DNA of 64,000 nt from Dactylorhiza incarnata (GCA_033032865.1 JAWHQI010000229.1:2999001-3063000), one strand, 5' to 3'; shown: positions 40,851 through 53,837, counted from the stretch's first letter. The notes: generated from the letters alone by a model not told the origin. Translations and numbers: made by a program.

Positions 40851-43666
40851 TGTAAGACCCCATTTTTTGTAAACATCGGGTCTTAGGCCCAGAACCGCCG
40901 CTTTGCAGTGACACCTTCACTCGGGAAGGTCACCACTACAAAACACTGATCCTGCCGGCCAAAGCGATCACAAAGAAAATTGCATTAAAGAAGACAAGTC
41001 CACAAAATCAACATGAAATATAAAACCATAAAGGTAAATGTCCACGGATAATAACTGAATAAGAAGATTGTTACAATAATAAAGGGCACATGCCCTGTAC
41101 ATCATGTCCTCACTACAAGATCACTCGTGGAAGCTAACTATTAATCACTCACTGATCCTGAACCTGGTGCTCCTATAATAGGCTGACCCACCTCCGTCTG
41201 CACCGGCCTCTGGTGTTGCTGCGTCTCCTCGATCTCCTAAAATGATATGGTCCACCGACCGTTAGTCAAAAAGACTAAGCCTTATGTTCCCCACCCCACC
41301 CCCAATGGCTCCTAGGCACCGTGCGGGAGGATGAAGCGGAGGACAGCAAGGGGTATAACAAAGAGCAGGTGACAGTGGTACAGGAAATGTTTCTACACTA
41401 CACATGTGTATATATATATAACTGAAGCGGTAAAGGGGCATAGTAAGAGCAGGTAAAGAATAAGTAAAGTGCAGTAAGTAAAGACAATAGCAATAGAAAA
41501 GTAACCATTGATTTATAGGAATGCCCATACAAACCTATAGACCAAGGGGTCGTTTAGCAAGGCCTATCGTATAAGAAGTCCCATAACCGACTTATATGAT
41601 AGGGGTAGGGGTTGAAATGCAATGTTTATGCTATGACATGCAAGGTATGTTGTTATGCTATGTTCATACAAGTGCAACTCACCCACTTTGACTCTATGCG
41701 CATAGACCTTTAGTTCCCCCCTTTTTGGAGCGAGCTAGACTCCCAGGATACTCCCGTAGTGGCAAACAGAAGCGGTGGGTTGGGCCTCGCCCACCTCTAG
41801 GTTGGTATTCACACTACCTAACCTAGACCTATCGTACGCCTCAACGCAAAACCGCGGAGCATCTGCGTACTCTTACTGGCTGGACCACCAGACTTTCAAG
41901 GCTAAGTGCAAATTCCACACTTGCCGAGTCAACGTATTGACGTCGGTGTGAACGATCGTCCAATACCGAAGACCCACCACTTTCGTGCACATGAAACATG
42001 TTCTACTATCTATCTCCGAGCCATAAGCTCCCCGGGCTAACCTGCCCGTGACCATAACCTTCCGAGCCACCGGCTCGCCGGACCAACCCGTCCGTAACAA
42101 CAAACCTTACTGAGTCACAAGCTCACCAGACTAATTAATCTACTGCTACAACCACCGAGCCTACCGCTTGTACAACCAAACCAACTAACCTCCCGTAACT
42201 ACGGGGTGTGCGTGTGTGCGTTATCAAGTTCATCTTGTACATCATCTTATCCCTATAATTTATGGTTAATCTTGGACTTCCCGAGGATTGCCCTGTAAGG
42301 GGCTCGCTACGGTACTAGTAACTATAATGGGATGACACCCCAAAGTTCCCTTTCTCAAGACACTTAGTGTTGTTGGTATCTACCCACAAGAATACCCTCA
42401 TCGTCATTACTCTTGAATTAACCCTAAGTGACTTATGACTTTCCAGGACGATCTTTCGTCGACCCCGAGTGCAACTTACCTCTCACTCACCAAGCACATC
42501 TTTACCATCTATAATCCTTCTTGTTGACCATCATACCTTCTCAACTAAACTTGGTAAACCACTTACCTCCCATTCCCTCCTAAGGATCCACTTTGATTCT
42601 CAAATTTCACAGTTTATTATACGCAGACCAAATGAATTATATGAAGCTCACAACTAGAGGTACTCCAAATATTCACCCAACTGACCCAAGCTATTTACTG
42701 GAAGTCTATCATGATGTTATAAGACTAATTCCAGAGAATAATATTTTTCCCTAATTAATTAATATTTATTTTAATTTCTCCAAACATCTGCCAAGCATGA
42801 AAATGAACATGAACTATAAGTAAATCTTATGATATGGCTTTCCAAAAATTATGATAAATCTATGGTGACTAAATAACATCAGAAACAACATATCATATTT
42901 TTACAGTAAGAAATTCTCCTCTAATTTAATTATTTATCATCTATCCAAAATCATAGTTTTATGAAGGAACCACCACAAAGATCAACACTAAAATTATGGG
43001 AAAAATTACCAAACTCTTGTATTCACCAGAAAAGGCCACTGACTAAGTTTTAGGATTTAAGGAAATCATTTTCTCACTAAAATAAATACTTTAAGAAAAC
43101 CTCAAATTAAATAAATTGTGAAGTAGCCTACTGATTTAAGTCTTCAAAAATTCTGTAAAAATTCACAGAGCTTCCTAATGTTCAGAAAGGTCCTATCACC
43201 AATTTTCAAAAATTAACAAAGAGTTTTGGACCCTCAAATATTTTTCTTAAGTTTAAATCAAAACAAGTGCCTTGTGAAGTACTGATTAAATCATTTTATA
43301 AAATTCACAAAAATTACCAGAGGTCTAAAACATGATTATAAGGGCATAACCAAAGTTTCATCATCATCCAAGACCTTTTGATCCTATAATCATCTCTTAT
43401 AAGAAATTTCTCTAAAGGGATTATGACTCAATCCAAAGGAAATTATTGCTCCTAAAATTCTTATAAAATTACCTAGTGCCTATTTACACCCTATAAACTT
43501 ATCCACCAAGTGTCATGACCATTCTATAGCTTTTGACCACATGTCCTTCACAAAGCTCTATATGCACCCCAAGGGGTAAATCTAGGATCCTAGGGCATAT
43601 CCACCTCCACACCACCCCAACTCACTCATGGGGGTGTTTTAGGTGATCCTAAACCAGTGGACAAGG
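40851..43666. repeat. Left part of D, no gene
   Basis: Starts with the U5-like end. It holds A-rich tracts, TATATATATA (41410-41420) and a CA/TC-rich central part. Short open frames are not supportable. Ends at the CAAGG target of element B (43662-43666). Confidence 0.5.
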
Positions 43667-44642
43667 TGTACAACCCCGATGTTCGCCAGGAAGAAATCAG
43701 CAGCTCGCGCTCGAGGAGGTGAGCCAAGAGGGGCGAACCCTGAACTCCGGCGAGGCAGGCCAAGGAAGAGCAAGAGACTGCGCAGGCCAGCGAGCCCAGC
43801 GGAGGGAAGGTAACCGGCTCCTTTGAGGCTCGGCAAGGGTAGTGCATGCGAGCCCGACCAGTTGAGGAAGGTGTTCGCTAGGCGAGCCCGGAACCTTGGG
43901 GTATAGTTAGCCATTTTGGGGTACAGTTAGCCATTTTGGGGTGCGGATAGCCATTTTGGGGCTTGGCCGGGTCGCTATTGGCGAGCCCAACCAGTCGAGG
44001 AAGGAGTTCGCTAGGCGAGCCCGCCTAGAGGGAGAGCAGATAGTCATCCGGGGACTCGCCGAGGTAGTGCAGGCGAGCGAGCCATGTAATGTGTCGATAA
44101 TACCCCTGGGGTTCGCCGACCCAGAGGCTCGCGAGCTCCACTCGCGAGGGAGGTCGCGAAGCGGGCTGGCTCGCCCCGTAAAAGTCCAGGAAGGGATTTT
44201 TACCAAGGGGCCCCCGGTGGTCTGCATTTAGCCTCTCCGAACAGCGGAGTTTGGCTGTTAGCAGACCAATCCGGTGTGCGGATAGTGAGAATGGACAGCG
44301 GGATTTGGTTATTGACAGACCACAAAACTAAAATCTATAAATAGACCTCAAAGGGCACCTTGGAGAAGGGCGGTTCATTATCTTTGAGCTCTTCTCTCCC
44401 TAGGTCGCTTTGGTTTGGGCTCTCTAGCTCTCCAAGGTGCCCGAGTCTTAGCTTTGGCTTGGGAGGGGAAGCGCTCAGCGATCTTCCGGGTTAGTGGAGG
44501 GACCTCCTCGCTGAGACTAGGGTCTTTGTTCTTTGCTCAAATCCTCGGCCTTACCTCTCCCGAGGGACCGGTAAGGGCTAGTTGCCCCTCATTTCGGTGA
44601 GGGCCCCGAGCTCCACACGAGACCGAGAAATCGGTTTCAACA
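43667..44642 (+). repeat. 5' LTR of element B
   Basis: TGTACAACC...TTTCAACA. TATA box TATAAATAG at 44336-44344. It contains three short GGGGTATAGTTAGCCATTTT-like repeats (about 43904-43960). The ends match those of A, so the families are related. Confidence 0.92.
44336..44344 (+). promoter_or_regulatory. TATA box of element B
   Basis: TATAAATAG in the 5' LTR, the same at 56448-56456 in the 3' LTR. Confidence 0.65.
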
Positions 44643-44645
44643 TTT

Positions 44646-44663
44646 TGGTGCGGTAAGCGTGGA
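44646..44663 (+). other. Primer binding site, tRNA-Phe (one mismatch)
   Basis: TGGTGCGGTAAGCGTGGA, three bases after the LTR. It is complementary to the plant tRNA-Phe 3' end except for A in place of G at position 10. Confidence 0.75.
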
Positions 44664-44698
44664 GCGCGGCTGGTTCAAGAAAGTCCCAGAGAAGAGTT

Positions 44699-47600
44699 AT
44701 GGCTGGAGATGAAGAGCAGGGCGAGGAGTTCGGCGTGACCCCTCAGGAAGCAATGGCTAGGATGTTTGCGGATTTCAGGAAGGAGGTGCTCGACACCTTG
44801 GGGTTCACGGTCACGGCTCTGCGAAATGAGTTTGCGACCCCGACACCTCAGGCGAGCACTCCCCCAACAGCAGTCGGCGAGAGGGCACCAGGAGGAAGGG
44901 CTGGAAAAGAAGTTGCCGTTGAACCAGGTCATGACAGGGAAGGGCGAGTGCTGTTTGCCAGTCCGGCGAGCCCGGTGTTGGCGAGCTCCGCGCCGGCGAG
45001 TTCGGTGCCGACAAGCTCTGCCCCAGCAAGCGCGGCGCAGGCGAGCGCGCCAGGAGGCGGCGACAGTCGGGGTGGTTCAGGCGAGCGTCGTCCTCGCGAG
45101 TGCGATCCCAAACTTGGCGAGCGAGCTAGGTCCGCGAGCCGAGCGAGAAAAGATGGCAGGAGGGGGAAGTCCCTTCTGCGAGTTGGTGTTGTCTGCACCC
45201 GTTCCAGCGGGATTCGGAGAATGGGATAGAGTGTACTACAATGGCAGAGACGACCCAGTTCAGCATCTGCAGTCTTTCGAGGACTCGGTCTCCATCAGGC
45301 CGATGTCCGATGCCTTCAAGTGTCGGCTCTTCGCCGTCACTCTCAAGGAGAAGGCCAGGGACTGGTTTCATTCACTTCCGGCAGGCTCTATCTATGCGTT
45401 CGAGGACCTGCGCCGAAGTTTTTTGTTGAGATTTTCAACTTCAAAAAGGAGGAAGAAGGACGCTGATTCCCTCTTCGCGGTGAAGCAGGAGTCCAGGGAG
45501 ACGTTGGCTCAGTATGCGGATCGGTTCCAGGAGGAAGTGCAGCTCACTCAGGAGGTGCCTGGGTTTGCACTTCAACTCGCCTTCACGGTCGGGTTGAAGG
45601 AAAGTTTCTTCAAGATGGCGTTGAAGAGGAAGGCCCCCGTATCCTATGAGGAGCTGATGGAGAGGGTGGCAGAGGAGGTAGCAAGCGAAGAAGCCAACCC
45701 AGAGCTCACCAAGAGGCTAGCAAAGCTCAGTGAGCCTGAGATGAGGCAACAAGAGGTCAGAAGAAGGGAAGAGCCCCGGGCCCCGGAGGGGGGATGGAGG
45801 CCGCAAGGTGGAGGAATGCAGGGGCAGGGAAGGGGTTACGGCCCAGGAAGGGGTAACCGTTTCGAAGGACAATGGAGACCCCCCCAGTTGGGGTGGAGGC
45901 AGGGCCCGATGCAGTTACCTCCCCCACCTCAACAGGCCATGGAAATTGGTCGGGGAAGAGGAAGGGGAAGGGGAGGAGAAGCGGAGACGGCGGCCGCTAG
46001 GAGAAGAAGGAACAGGATAGCAGAGATCGGGGCAAGGGAAGTGGCGGTGCCATATTGCATCTTCCACGATGTGGAAGGACACTCAACGGACACCTGTCCG
46101 GAGTTCCTGGAGGTGAAGAGGGGCAGAGCGCCCGCGCCGCCACAGCAGCAACCATTAAGGATCGTGGAGGTGGAACCTCGAGAGGAGGAGGAGGAAAGAT
46201 GTGAGGATAGAGCAGATCTGGGGAATAGAGGAGGGATCGGAGTGATCCATGGGTGGGTAGGGTTGGAGGCAACCCGCAAGGCTAGTCTCCATACCATCTA
46301 CCGCCGGAGCGTAGCGTCAACATCCACCGCTCCACCCCCGGCCGAAAAAATTATTTTCACCCAAAAGGACATGCCGAGCTACGAGGACCCGTTCTGCGAC
46401 GCGCTAGTCATCCAGACGGCGATCGAGAACTTCACCGTCTCCCGAATCCTAGTGGACAACGGGAGTTCGGTCAATGTCATCTTCAAGAAGGCATTCGACA
46501 AGATGGAGGTGGAACCCAAAAGGGTGTTGGCCTCAGATGGCCCTCTGTTCGGATTTTCGGGGGAGAGGAAGGAAGTAGAAGGAGGAGTAGGGCTCCATGT
46601 GACCCTGGGTGGGCAGTCCCGGAACTGTCGTTTTGTCATAGTGGACGCCCCGAGCAGTTACAGCGCCATCTTCGGACGGCCACTCATCAGCGCGTTCCGC
46701 TGCGTCCCTTCCACTTTTCATCAGTGCCTCAAGTTCAACGACGGAGGGGTCCAGGTGCGGATCAGGGGGGATCCCAAGGTGGCAAGACAGTGCTACGTGA
46801 CGGCTATCAACACCGTCTCCTGGATGGGAGAAGCTGAGGAGTGGGATAAGGTGATGGAGGAGGTGGCCGAAGCCGGAGGTTTGGAGGTAGCCGAAGAGAA
46901 GGAGGGAGATGAAGTTCATGCCCAGGAAGGGGTAGCTGAGGTACCCCGGGCAGAGAGAAAGGAAGAAGAGGAGAAGGCCCAGGAGGGAAGGGCGGAAGAG
47001 CTGATGGTGGTAGGGAAGGAAGTCAAGGAAGAGACCCAAGCTCCCGCTTGTGCCGAAGAGGAAAGGGCTTGGGGAGAGCAGTCCCGGTTGGAGGCTGTGG
47101 ACGAGGTCGTGGAGCTCGAGGTCACCACCCGGCTGGGGGTGGTGGAAAAAGTCCGGGTCAGCGGAGAACTCAGCCCAGGAGATCAAGCGGAGATTCTGGC
47201 TTGCGTACAGAAGAACGTGGACGTCTTCGCTTGGAGCGTTGCGGAAATGCCCGGGATCGACGCGGATGTGGCGTGCCATCGCCTCAACCTCGACCCCGGT
47301 GCCCGCCCCATCCGTCAGAAGAGGAGGGTAGTCGCGGACAAGCTAGAAGGGCCCATCTGCGAGGAGGTGGGCAAACTCCTGCAGGCCGGGTTTGTATCGG
47401 AGATCCAGTATCCAGGCTGGGTCTCCAACGTCGTTATGGTGAAGAAGGGAGGAGGTAAGTGGCGTATGTGTATCGACTTTTCGCTTCTTAATAAATCATG
47501 CCCGAAAGATTGCTACCCCCTGCCCAGGATCGACGCGCTGGTTGACTCAGCCGTTGGTTTTTCTGTAATGTCTTTCTTAGATGCTTTTTCAGGTTACCAT

Positions 47601-50309
47601 CAAATTCGCATGCATCCCCCGGACATCAAGGATGTTTCCTTCATCATGGGGGATGGATGTTATTGCTACAAGATGATGCCCTTCGGGCTCAAGAACGCAG
47701 GGGCTGCGTACCAAAGGATGATGGATAGGGTCTTCCGCGAGCAGAAAGTAAGAAATTTAGAAGTCTATGTCGACGACCTCATGGTTAAGAGCCGAGACCT
47801 CGAGACTCGCCTCCGCGACCTCGAAGAGACATTTGGGACCCTGCGGCGGTACAAGATGAAGCTCAATCCCTTGAAGTGTGTCTTCGGGGCAAGCCGAGGG
47901 AAGTTCCTGGGCCACCTGCTCACCCCCACAGGAGTGGAGCCCAACCCGGACAAAGTTAAAGCGGTGATGGAGTTGGAGTCGCCGAGAAATCCGAAGGAGG
48001 TCCAGAGCCTCACAGGGAAATTGGCTGGGCTCAGCAGATTCCTCTCCAAGGCGGGAGAAAAATGTGCACCTTTTTTCAAAGTACTGCGGGGAAACAAGAA
48101 GTTTGAATGGACCCCAGAATGCGAGAAGGCCTTCCAAGCTCTGAAAGAACAGCTCACCCAAACCCCTCTGCTCCAGGGACCGAGGCCAGGGGAAGACCTA
48201 TCGCTATACCTAGGGGTAGGATCCGAAGCAGTAAGTTCCGTGCTGGCCCGGGAGGAGGGGAAGAAACAGTTCCCAATCTACTACGTCAGCCGAGTGCTGA
48301 AGAAGGCCGAACTCTGGTACCCGATCCTAGAAAAGTTAGCATTCGCATTGGTGGTGTCGGCCCGGAGGCTCCGACCTTACTTTCAAGCCCATTCAATTAA
48401 AGTAGTGACGGACCATCCGCTCCGCAAAATCATGGAAGGGGTGGAGCACTCAGGAAGGTTGGCGAAGTGGTCCGTGGAGTTAAGCGAATTCAATATCACC
48501 TTCGTACCCAGGACATCCATCAGGGCTCAAGCGGTGGCAGACTTCATGGCCGACTACGCGGCCGAAGTAGGGGAGCACGAGCCACCTCCCCCAGAAGCAT
48601 GGAAGATGTTGGTGGACGGAGCGTCGGGAAAATACTCCTTCGGGGGGGGAATAGTCCTGGTGAGTCCTCAGGGGACTCGGATTGAGCAAGCCTTAAACAT
48701 CTGTTTCCCGATCACCAACAACCAGGCGGAGTACGAAGCAGTGATAGCGGGCCTTCGGCTGGCCCGGGAACTGGGTGTGCAGGACGTGGAGGTCTCCACG
48801 GACTCCATGGTGGTAGCATGCCAAATCAAAGGAGAGTTTGAAGCAAAGGATCCAACCCTCCTACTATACCTGGAGAAGGTTAAGGGAATCATCGGGCAGT
48901 TCCACACCTTCTCAATCAAGCACGTGCCGAGGGAGGAGAGCACCCAGGCGGACCTCCTAGCCAAGTTCGGTCCCCGAGCGGGGGGGACGACTTCGGAACT
49001 CTTCCGGCCCTCCATCGAGGAAGGAGAATTGATGGAAGTAGATCAACAAGCCTCATGGATGGATCCGTTCATCACCTTCCTATCCTCCGGGCAGTTCCCT
49101 GGAGAGGATGTGGACAAGAGACGCTTCAGGTACAAGTCCACCTATTACTCTTTGCATGCAGGGGGGCTATATAGAAAGACTCTCTCGGGACTCCTGGCCC
49201 GTTGTGTCTCCGAGGAGGAAGTCCCGAGAGTGCTGGAAGAAATCCACTCCGGGGAGTGCGGCAGTCACTCCGGGAGTCGGACCCTGGAAGGGAGGGTGTT
49301 GAGGCAAGGCTACTTCTGGCCCACTCTCAGCAAGGATGCATCAGAGTTCACAAGAAAGTGTCAGAAGTGCCAACTCTACGCTCCGCTCCAACTCCTCCCT
49401 GCTCAAAGGCTCCGTACCATCACGGCCCCCTGGCCCTTCGCCATATGGGGGTTAGACCTGGTCGGCCCCTTTCCCCAAGCCAGCGGCCAGAGGAAGTTCC
49501 TGCTGGTCATGATCGACTACTTCTCCAAGTGGGTAGAGGTGAAAGCACTTGCTAAGGTAACCTCTCAGGTTGTGAGGAATTTTGTGTGGGGAGAAATAAT
49601 TTGCAGGCATGGACTCCCTCTAGCTATAGTGACGGACAATGGGCCGCAGTTCGCGAGTGAAGAGTTTGTCGGCTTTTGCACTCAGCTCGGCATCAACCTC
49701 AGGTTCGCTTCAGTCCACCACCCGAGGAGCAATGGGCAAGTGAAAGCGGCGAACAAGATAATCGTCAACCTGCTAAAAAAGAAAGTGGAGAACCTACGGG
49801 GAAGTTGGGTGGAACAACTACCCTCCGTCCTCTGGGCCATGCGGACTACTCCAAATACCGCCACCGCGGAGACTCCATTCAAGCTCTCTCACGGGTCCGA
49901 GGCCGTTCTCCCCATAGAATTTGAGGTGAAGACCCCCCGGGTGATCGCCGCGAGCGAGGGGGATGAAGAATGGCTGGAAGGTAACAATGCAGAGCAGAAG
50001 CTGTCCTTGGACCTGGTGGAAGAACTTCGGGACTTGGCCACCATCAGGCAGGAAGAGGTCAAGCGGCGGATGGCTCGATATTTTGACAAACATATCAGGA
50101 TCAAGCACTTTCAGAAAGGGGACCTAGTCCTGAAGAAGGTCGATGCGGCCGGCAGAGGGGCCATAGTGGGTAAGCTTAACCCCAACTGGGAAGGCCCATA
50201 TATTGTAAGCGAGGTGCTCAAGTCAGGGGGGTATCACCTCCAGGATGTGGAAGGGATACCTCTTGACCGGGCTCGGAGTGGGGATGATTTGAAACGATTC
50301 TACCCTTGA
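44699..50309 (+). CDS. gag-pol polyprotein of element B (one frameshift in gag; integrase Glu to Lys)
   Basis: Natural start ATG 44699. This frame runs to about 45,060, where an indel shifts it into the long open frame ending TGA 50309; the first codons of that long frame (from a TTG at 44766) are out-of-frame sequence. Domains: gag (about 45,240-45,560; KARDWFHSLPAGS); knuckle-like YCIFHDVEGHSTDTC (46,051); protease with VDNGSS (Asp codon 46455-46457); RT (47,290-47,930) with YVDD at 47766-47777; first RNase H (48,180-48,510) without its first Asp; second RNase H (48,610-48,950); integrase zinc finger (HSGECGSHSG...CQKCQ); core with GLDLVGPF and TDNGPQF; GPY end. In the core the residue 36 after the second Asp is Lys (AAA, 49743-49745) where A has Glu, so strand transfer should be lost. 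RT motifs look intact. Confidence 0.9.
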
Positions 50310-50372
50310 AAACTTTATTATGTTATTCAATCAATATCTTACTTTCGTTTGTTATGCTTTTAACTGCTGCGG

Positions 50373-51440
50373 TGCCGAGGTTGGACACATTGGTGCTGGA
50401 ATGCCCCAGATCGATTCCGCTCCTGGGCTCTCACCTAGACGGGGGGTTCTGGTTGATCTCTGGAGAGGCTGGCAAGGTTGGACACATTGGTGCTGGAATG
50501 CCCCAGATCGATTCCGCTCCCGGGCTCTCACCTAGACGGGGGGTTCTGGTTGATCTCTGGAGAGGCTGGCAAGGTTGGACACATTGGTGCTGGAAAGCCC
50601 CAGATCGATTCCGCTCCCGGGCTCTCACCTAGACGGGGGGTTCTGGTTGATCTCTGGAGAGGCTGGCAAGGTTGGACACATTGGTGCTGGAATTCCCCAG
50701 ATCGATTCCGCTCCCGGGCTCTCACCTAGACGGGGGGTTCTGGTTGATCTGTGGAGAGGCTGGCAAGGTTGGACACATTGGTGTTGGAATGCCCCAGATC
50801 GATTCCGCTCCCGGGCTCTCACCTAGACGGGGGGTTCTGGTTGATCTCTGGAGAGGCTGGCAAGGTTGGACACATTGGTGCTGGAATGCCCCAGATCGAT
50901 TCCGCTCCCGGGCTCTCACCTAGACGGGGGGTTCTGGTTGATCTCTGGAGAGGCTGGCAAGGTTGGACACATTGGTGCTGGAATGCCCCAGATCGATTCC
51001 GCTCCCGGGCTCTCACCTAGACGGGGGGTTCTGGTTGATCTCTGGAGAGGCTGGCAAGGTTGGACATATTGGTGCTGGAATGCCCCAGATCGATTCCGCT
51101 CCCGGGCTCTCACCTAGACGGGGGGTTCTGGTTGATCTCTGGAGAGGCTGGCAAGGTTGGACATATTGGTGCTGGAATGCCCCAGATCGATTCCGCTCCC
51201 GGGCTCTCACCTAGACGGGGGGTTCTGGTTGATCTCTGGAGAGGCTGGCAAGGTTGGACACATTGGTGCTGGAATGCCCCAGATCGATTCCGCTCCCGGG
51301 CTCTCACCTAGACGGGGGGTTCTGGTTGATCTCTGGAGAGGCTGGCAAGGTTGGACACATTGGTGCTGGAATGCCCCAGATCGATTCCGCCCCCGGGCTC
51401 TCACCTAGACGGGGGGTTCTGGTTGATCTCTGGAGAGGCT
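50373..51440. repeat. 97 bp tandem array in element B
   Basis: Eleven units containing GGCAAGGTTGGACACATTGG, GCCCCAGATCGATTCCGC and CTAGACGGGGGGTTCTGG, highly uniform. Because 97 is not a multiple of three, the same ~83-codon open frame recurs in shifted register every unit and on both strands; these frames are artefacts. Confidence 0.93.
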
Positions 51441-51896
51441 ACTAACAAAGGTCAAGGGCTATGTTAATAGGTTGAGGTGTTAGAGCCAGAAGGGTTTGGA
51501 TCGAGGCAGGTGAAGCCTAAGGTAGCGTGTTGAAATACTATAGTCAGAGAAGTTCAGCTCGCGGGATGCCAGTGTCCATGCTCGCCAAGGTTAGGTTCAC
51601 CGGGCAGTGTCCGCGGGCAACGACAACCCGGGTTCACGCGGTCCGTGAGAAGAAAACCTTGGCGAGGCGAGCCCAGACATGCCTGTTCGCGAGCCCTCCG
51701 AGAACACTACCGCGTAACAATTAGCTAGGAGAGGTTGAAAAGAAACCCAATGCGAGGAAAGAAATGAACACAAGCATGATCATAAATGTTAACGAAAGAA
51801 AAACTAATCACAAGGTCCTTCTATGTTCGGCGGCAATCTCGCCAGCCCAAAAAGAATAATATACATTCGCAAGAAGAGGGGAAGGAAAAAGGGAGG
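51441..51896. other. Spacer between array and antisense gene 1 of B
   Basis: No gene. On the minus strand it is the 3' flank of antisense gene 1. Confidence 0.4.
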
Positions 51897-53837
51897 TCAT
51901 TCCGGAGGGCCCTCGCCATCTTTGCGAGCCCCCAACCATGGAGCCAAGGCGAAGAGGTCCGGGCAGACGTCTTCCGCTGTGAACTCCATCGCGTCCTCGG
52001 CCAGCAGGCTCGCATCCTTAAGGGTCGTGAAGACAAGGTTGGCGACCTCCTGTGCATCTCGCCGCCTCTGCTCCTCACTTTCGGCAGCCTTCTGTTGGGG
52101 GCCGACTCGCCCAGGAGAGGGAGGTAGCACGCTGCGAACCAGCTCATCCACTCGAGCCTTCAACATAGTATTCTCCAACTCCAGCTCGTCGTTGCGAGCG
52201 AGAAGCTTGGTGGCTACGTCGGCATCCTGAGCGTCAAACGAGTTAGGAGAAGGCTAGAGGTCGCGAACGGCAAAGAAAAGAGACCCAAGGATCACTTACC
52301 ATCTTGCCCTGCATCCCGGCGAGAAGGCTTTCCGTCACCTCCTCCTTCTCCTTAAGACCCTTGATCTCTTCGCGAGCTCTCTTGAGCTCCTCCCGGTACG
52401 CGCGGATATCCCTATCTGCCTGCAGATAGCGGCGCCCCGCCATATGCGCGAGTTCCGTCGAGCGGAACTGGGCTCGCATTTCTTCATAGACCAGTTGCCG
52501 TGGCCCCATATCTCTATAAGCAGTGGCGTCCTCGCGGCCATATAAGCCGAAGGAGAGAGAGAACGCCTCCTCCCCAGCCTTACCAAGCTCCACCCAGGAG
52601 GGGTGGAGGGTGGAGCAGGAAATCCGGTTGGCATTGGGGTCCCAAGCGAGCAGGGGTTCGCCGAGGATGTCAGAAACTTTCTCGCCCAGACCGAAGTTCC
52701 TGTGGCCTTTGGGTTGAGGGGTCACGGGAAAACTCCCAGCGCCCTGGTCCACCGGGGGGTCAGGCTTCTTCGCAGGGGAAGGAGGCGAGCCGTCGGTCTC
52801 GCTTAGATAGACGACCGCGCTCCTATCCTTGGTAGCGAGGGTCTTTCCCTTCAACTTCTTGGAAGACCGCGAACCCGGCTGACTCGCAGAAGGGGGCCGC
52901 TTCTTGCCGGACCCGGCGGCGGGAAGATCGCGGCAAGCCTCTGCCGCCGCAGTCGCGAGGGCGTCCGCCGTGAGAGTGATGCCTTGTGCGTGCGGGGGAT
53001 TAACAGGGATCTCGCGCTCGCCTGTAAAATAAGAGCGTTATACAACGAAGAAAGGAGAGGAGAGTGGGGCGAGAGCGAGCCCTACCTTCCCCTTGAGGAA
53101 CGACGAGTAGCGAGTCGACATTGCGCCGCAGATAGGCGACTTCAAAGCTCTTGCCGGAGAGGTATTGGAGGAGTTTGGCGTCGGAGCCGCTCAGCGAGCT
53201 CGGAGGGCGGTAAGTAGCGTCATCCCGCTGGAGGGGGGTGAAGTGGAGATTGCCGAAGGGTCCCTTCACCAGAAGAACTTCTGGGTCCAATAGTGACTCT
53301 TGTTCACCGTCTCGCAGACGGTGACGTGCTGACTCGCGAAATAGGTAGTCCTGTCTCGGAAGGCGCGGAAGGAAAATACCTTGCGGAAGACGAGGAGGCT
53401 GAACTCGATCCTCTCCTCCCGCAGGTAACTGGCGAACGCGACGATATCCGCGATCGCATTTGGGGTCAACTGGCTCGGTAACACCCCATAATACCGCAAC
53501 ACCTACAAAGAACGATAAGAAAGTTGCTATGGCGGGCACGAAGCAGCGAGAAGGCTGGGCGAAGTACCTGACGAATTTCAGGCCACAAAGGGAGTTGCAA
53601 CCCATTCTCGAAGTGCGCGATGGGGATCGCGAGCTCGTCGGCCCCGGTCTCGTTCAATGTAGATCTCTCACTCGGACAGCGAGCTGAATAACCCTCCGGG
53701 AGATAGCGGTCCACAGCGAGTTTATACTCCTCGGCTGTGATGTTCGCGCAGTAGAACTCGTTGGCTTGAAACGCTGAGGCGCATTTTGACCGCCCCTCGC
53801 TCTCGCCCTCCGCTCCCATTTGCTGATTCGTCCGCAT
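51897..53837 (-). pseudogene. Antisense gene 1 of element B (PF04195-like), one frameshift
   Basis: ATG 53837, about 125 bp after a TATA (53960-53967). Exons on the minus strand: 53837-53568, 53502-53086, 53021-52300, 52226-51897. Introns 53503-53567 (GTACTT...GTAG), 53022-53085 (GTAGGG...ACAG), 52227-52299 (GTAAGT...TCAG). Exons 1-2 carry the PF04195-like domain (DELAIPIAHFENGLQLPLWP, TPNAIADIVAFASYLREE). Exon 3 has a basic SSKKLKGK stretch, the HPSWVELGKAGEEAF motif shared with A, and a coiled coil; exon 4 continues the coil. A one-base shift near 53,280 breaks the frame in exon 2. The first intron is absent from A and E. Function unknown. Confidence 0.72.

Noticed and set aside
44766..45150. 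Using the TTG at 44766 as the start of the B polyprotein
   Set aside because: The segment has no similarity to A's gag N-terminus, while the ATG 44699 frame does. It is open by chance before the true gag core.
50306..51445. Series of 83-codon and 65-codon frames in B
   Set aside because: The same frame repeats every 97 bp in shifted register on both strands, purely because of the tandem array.
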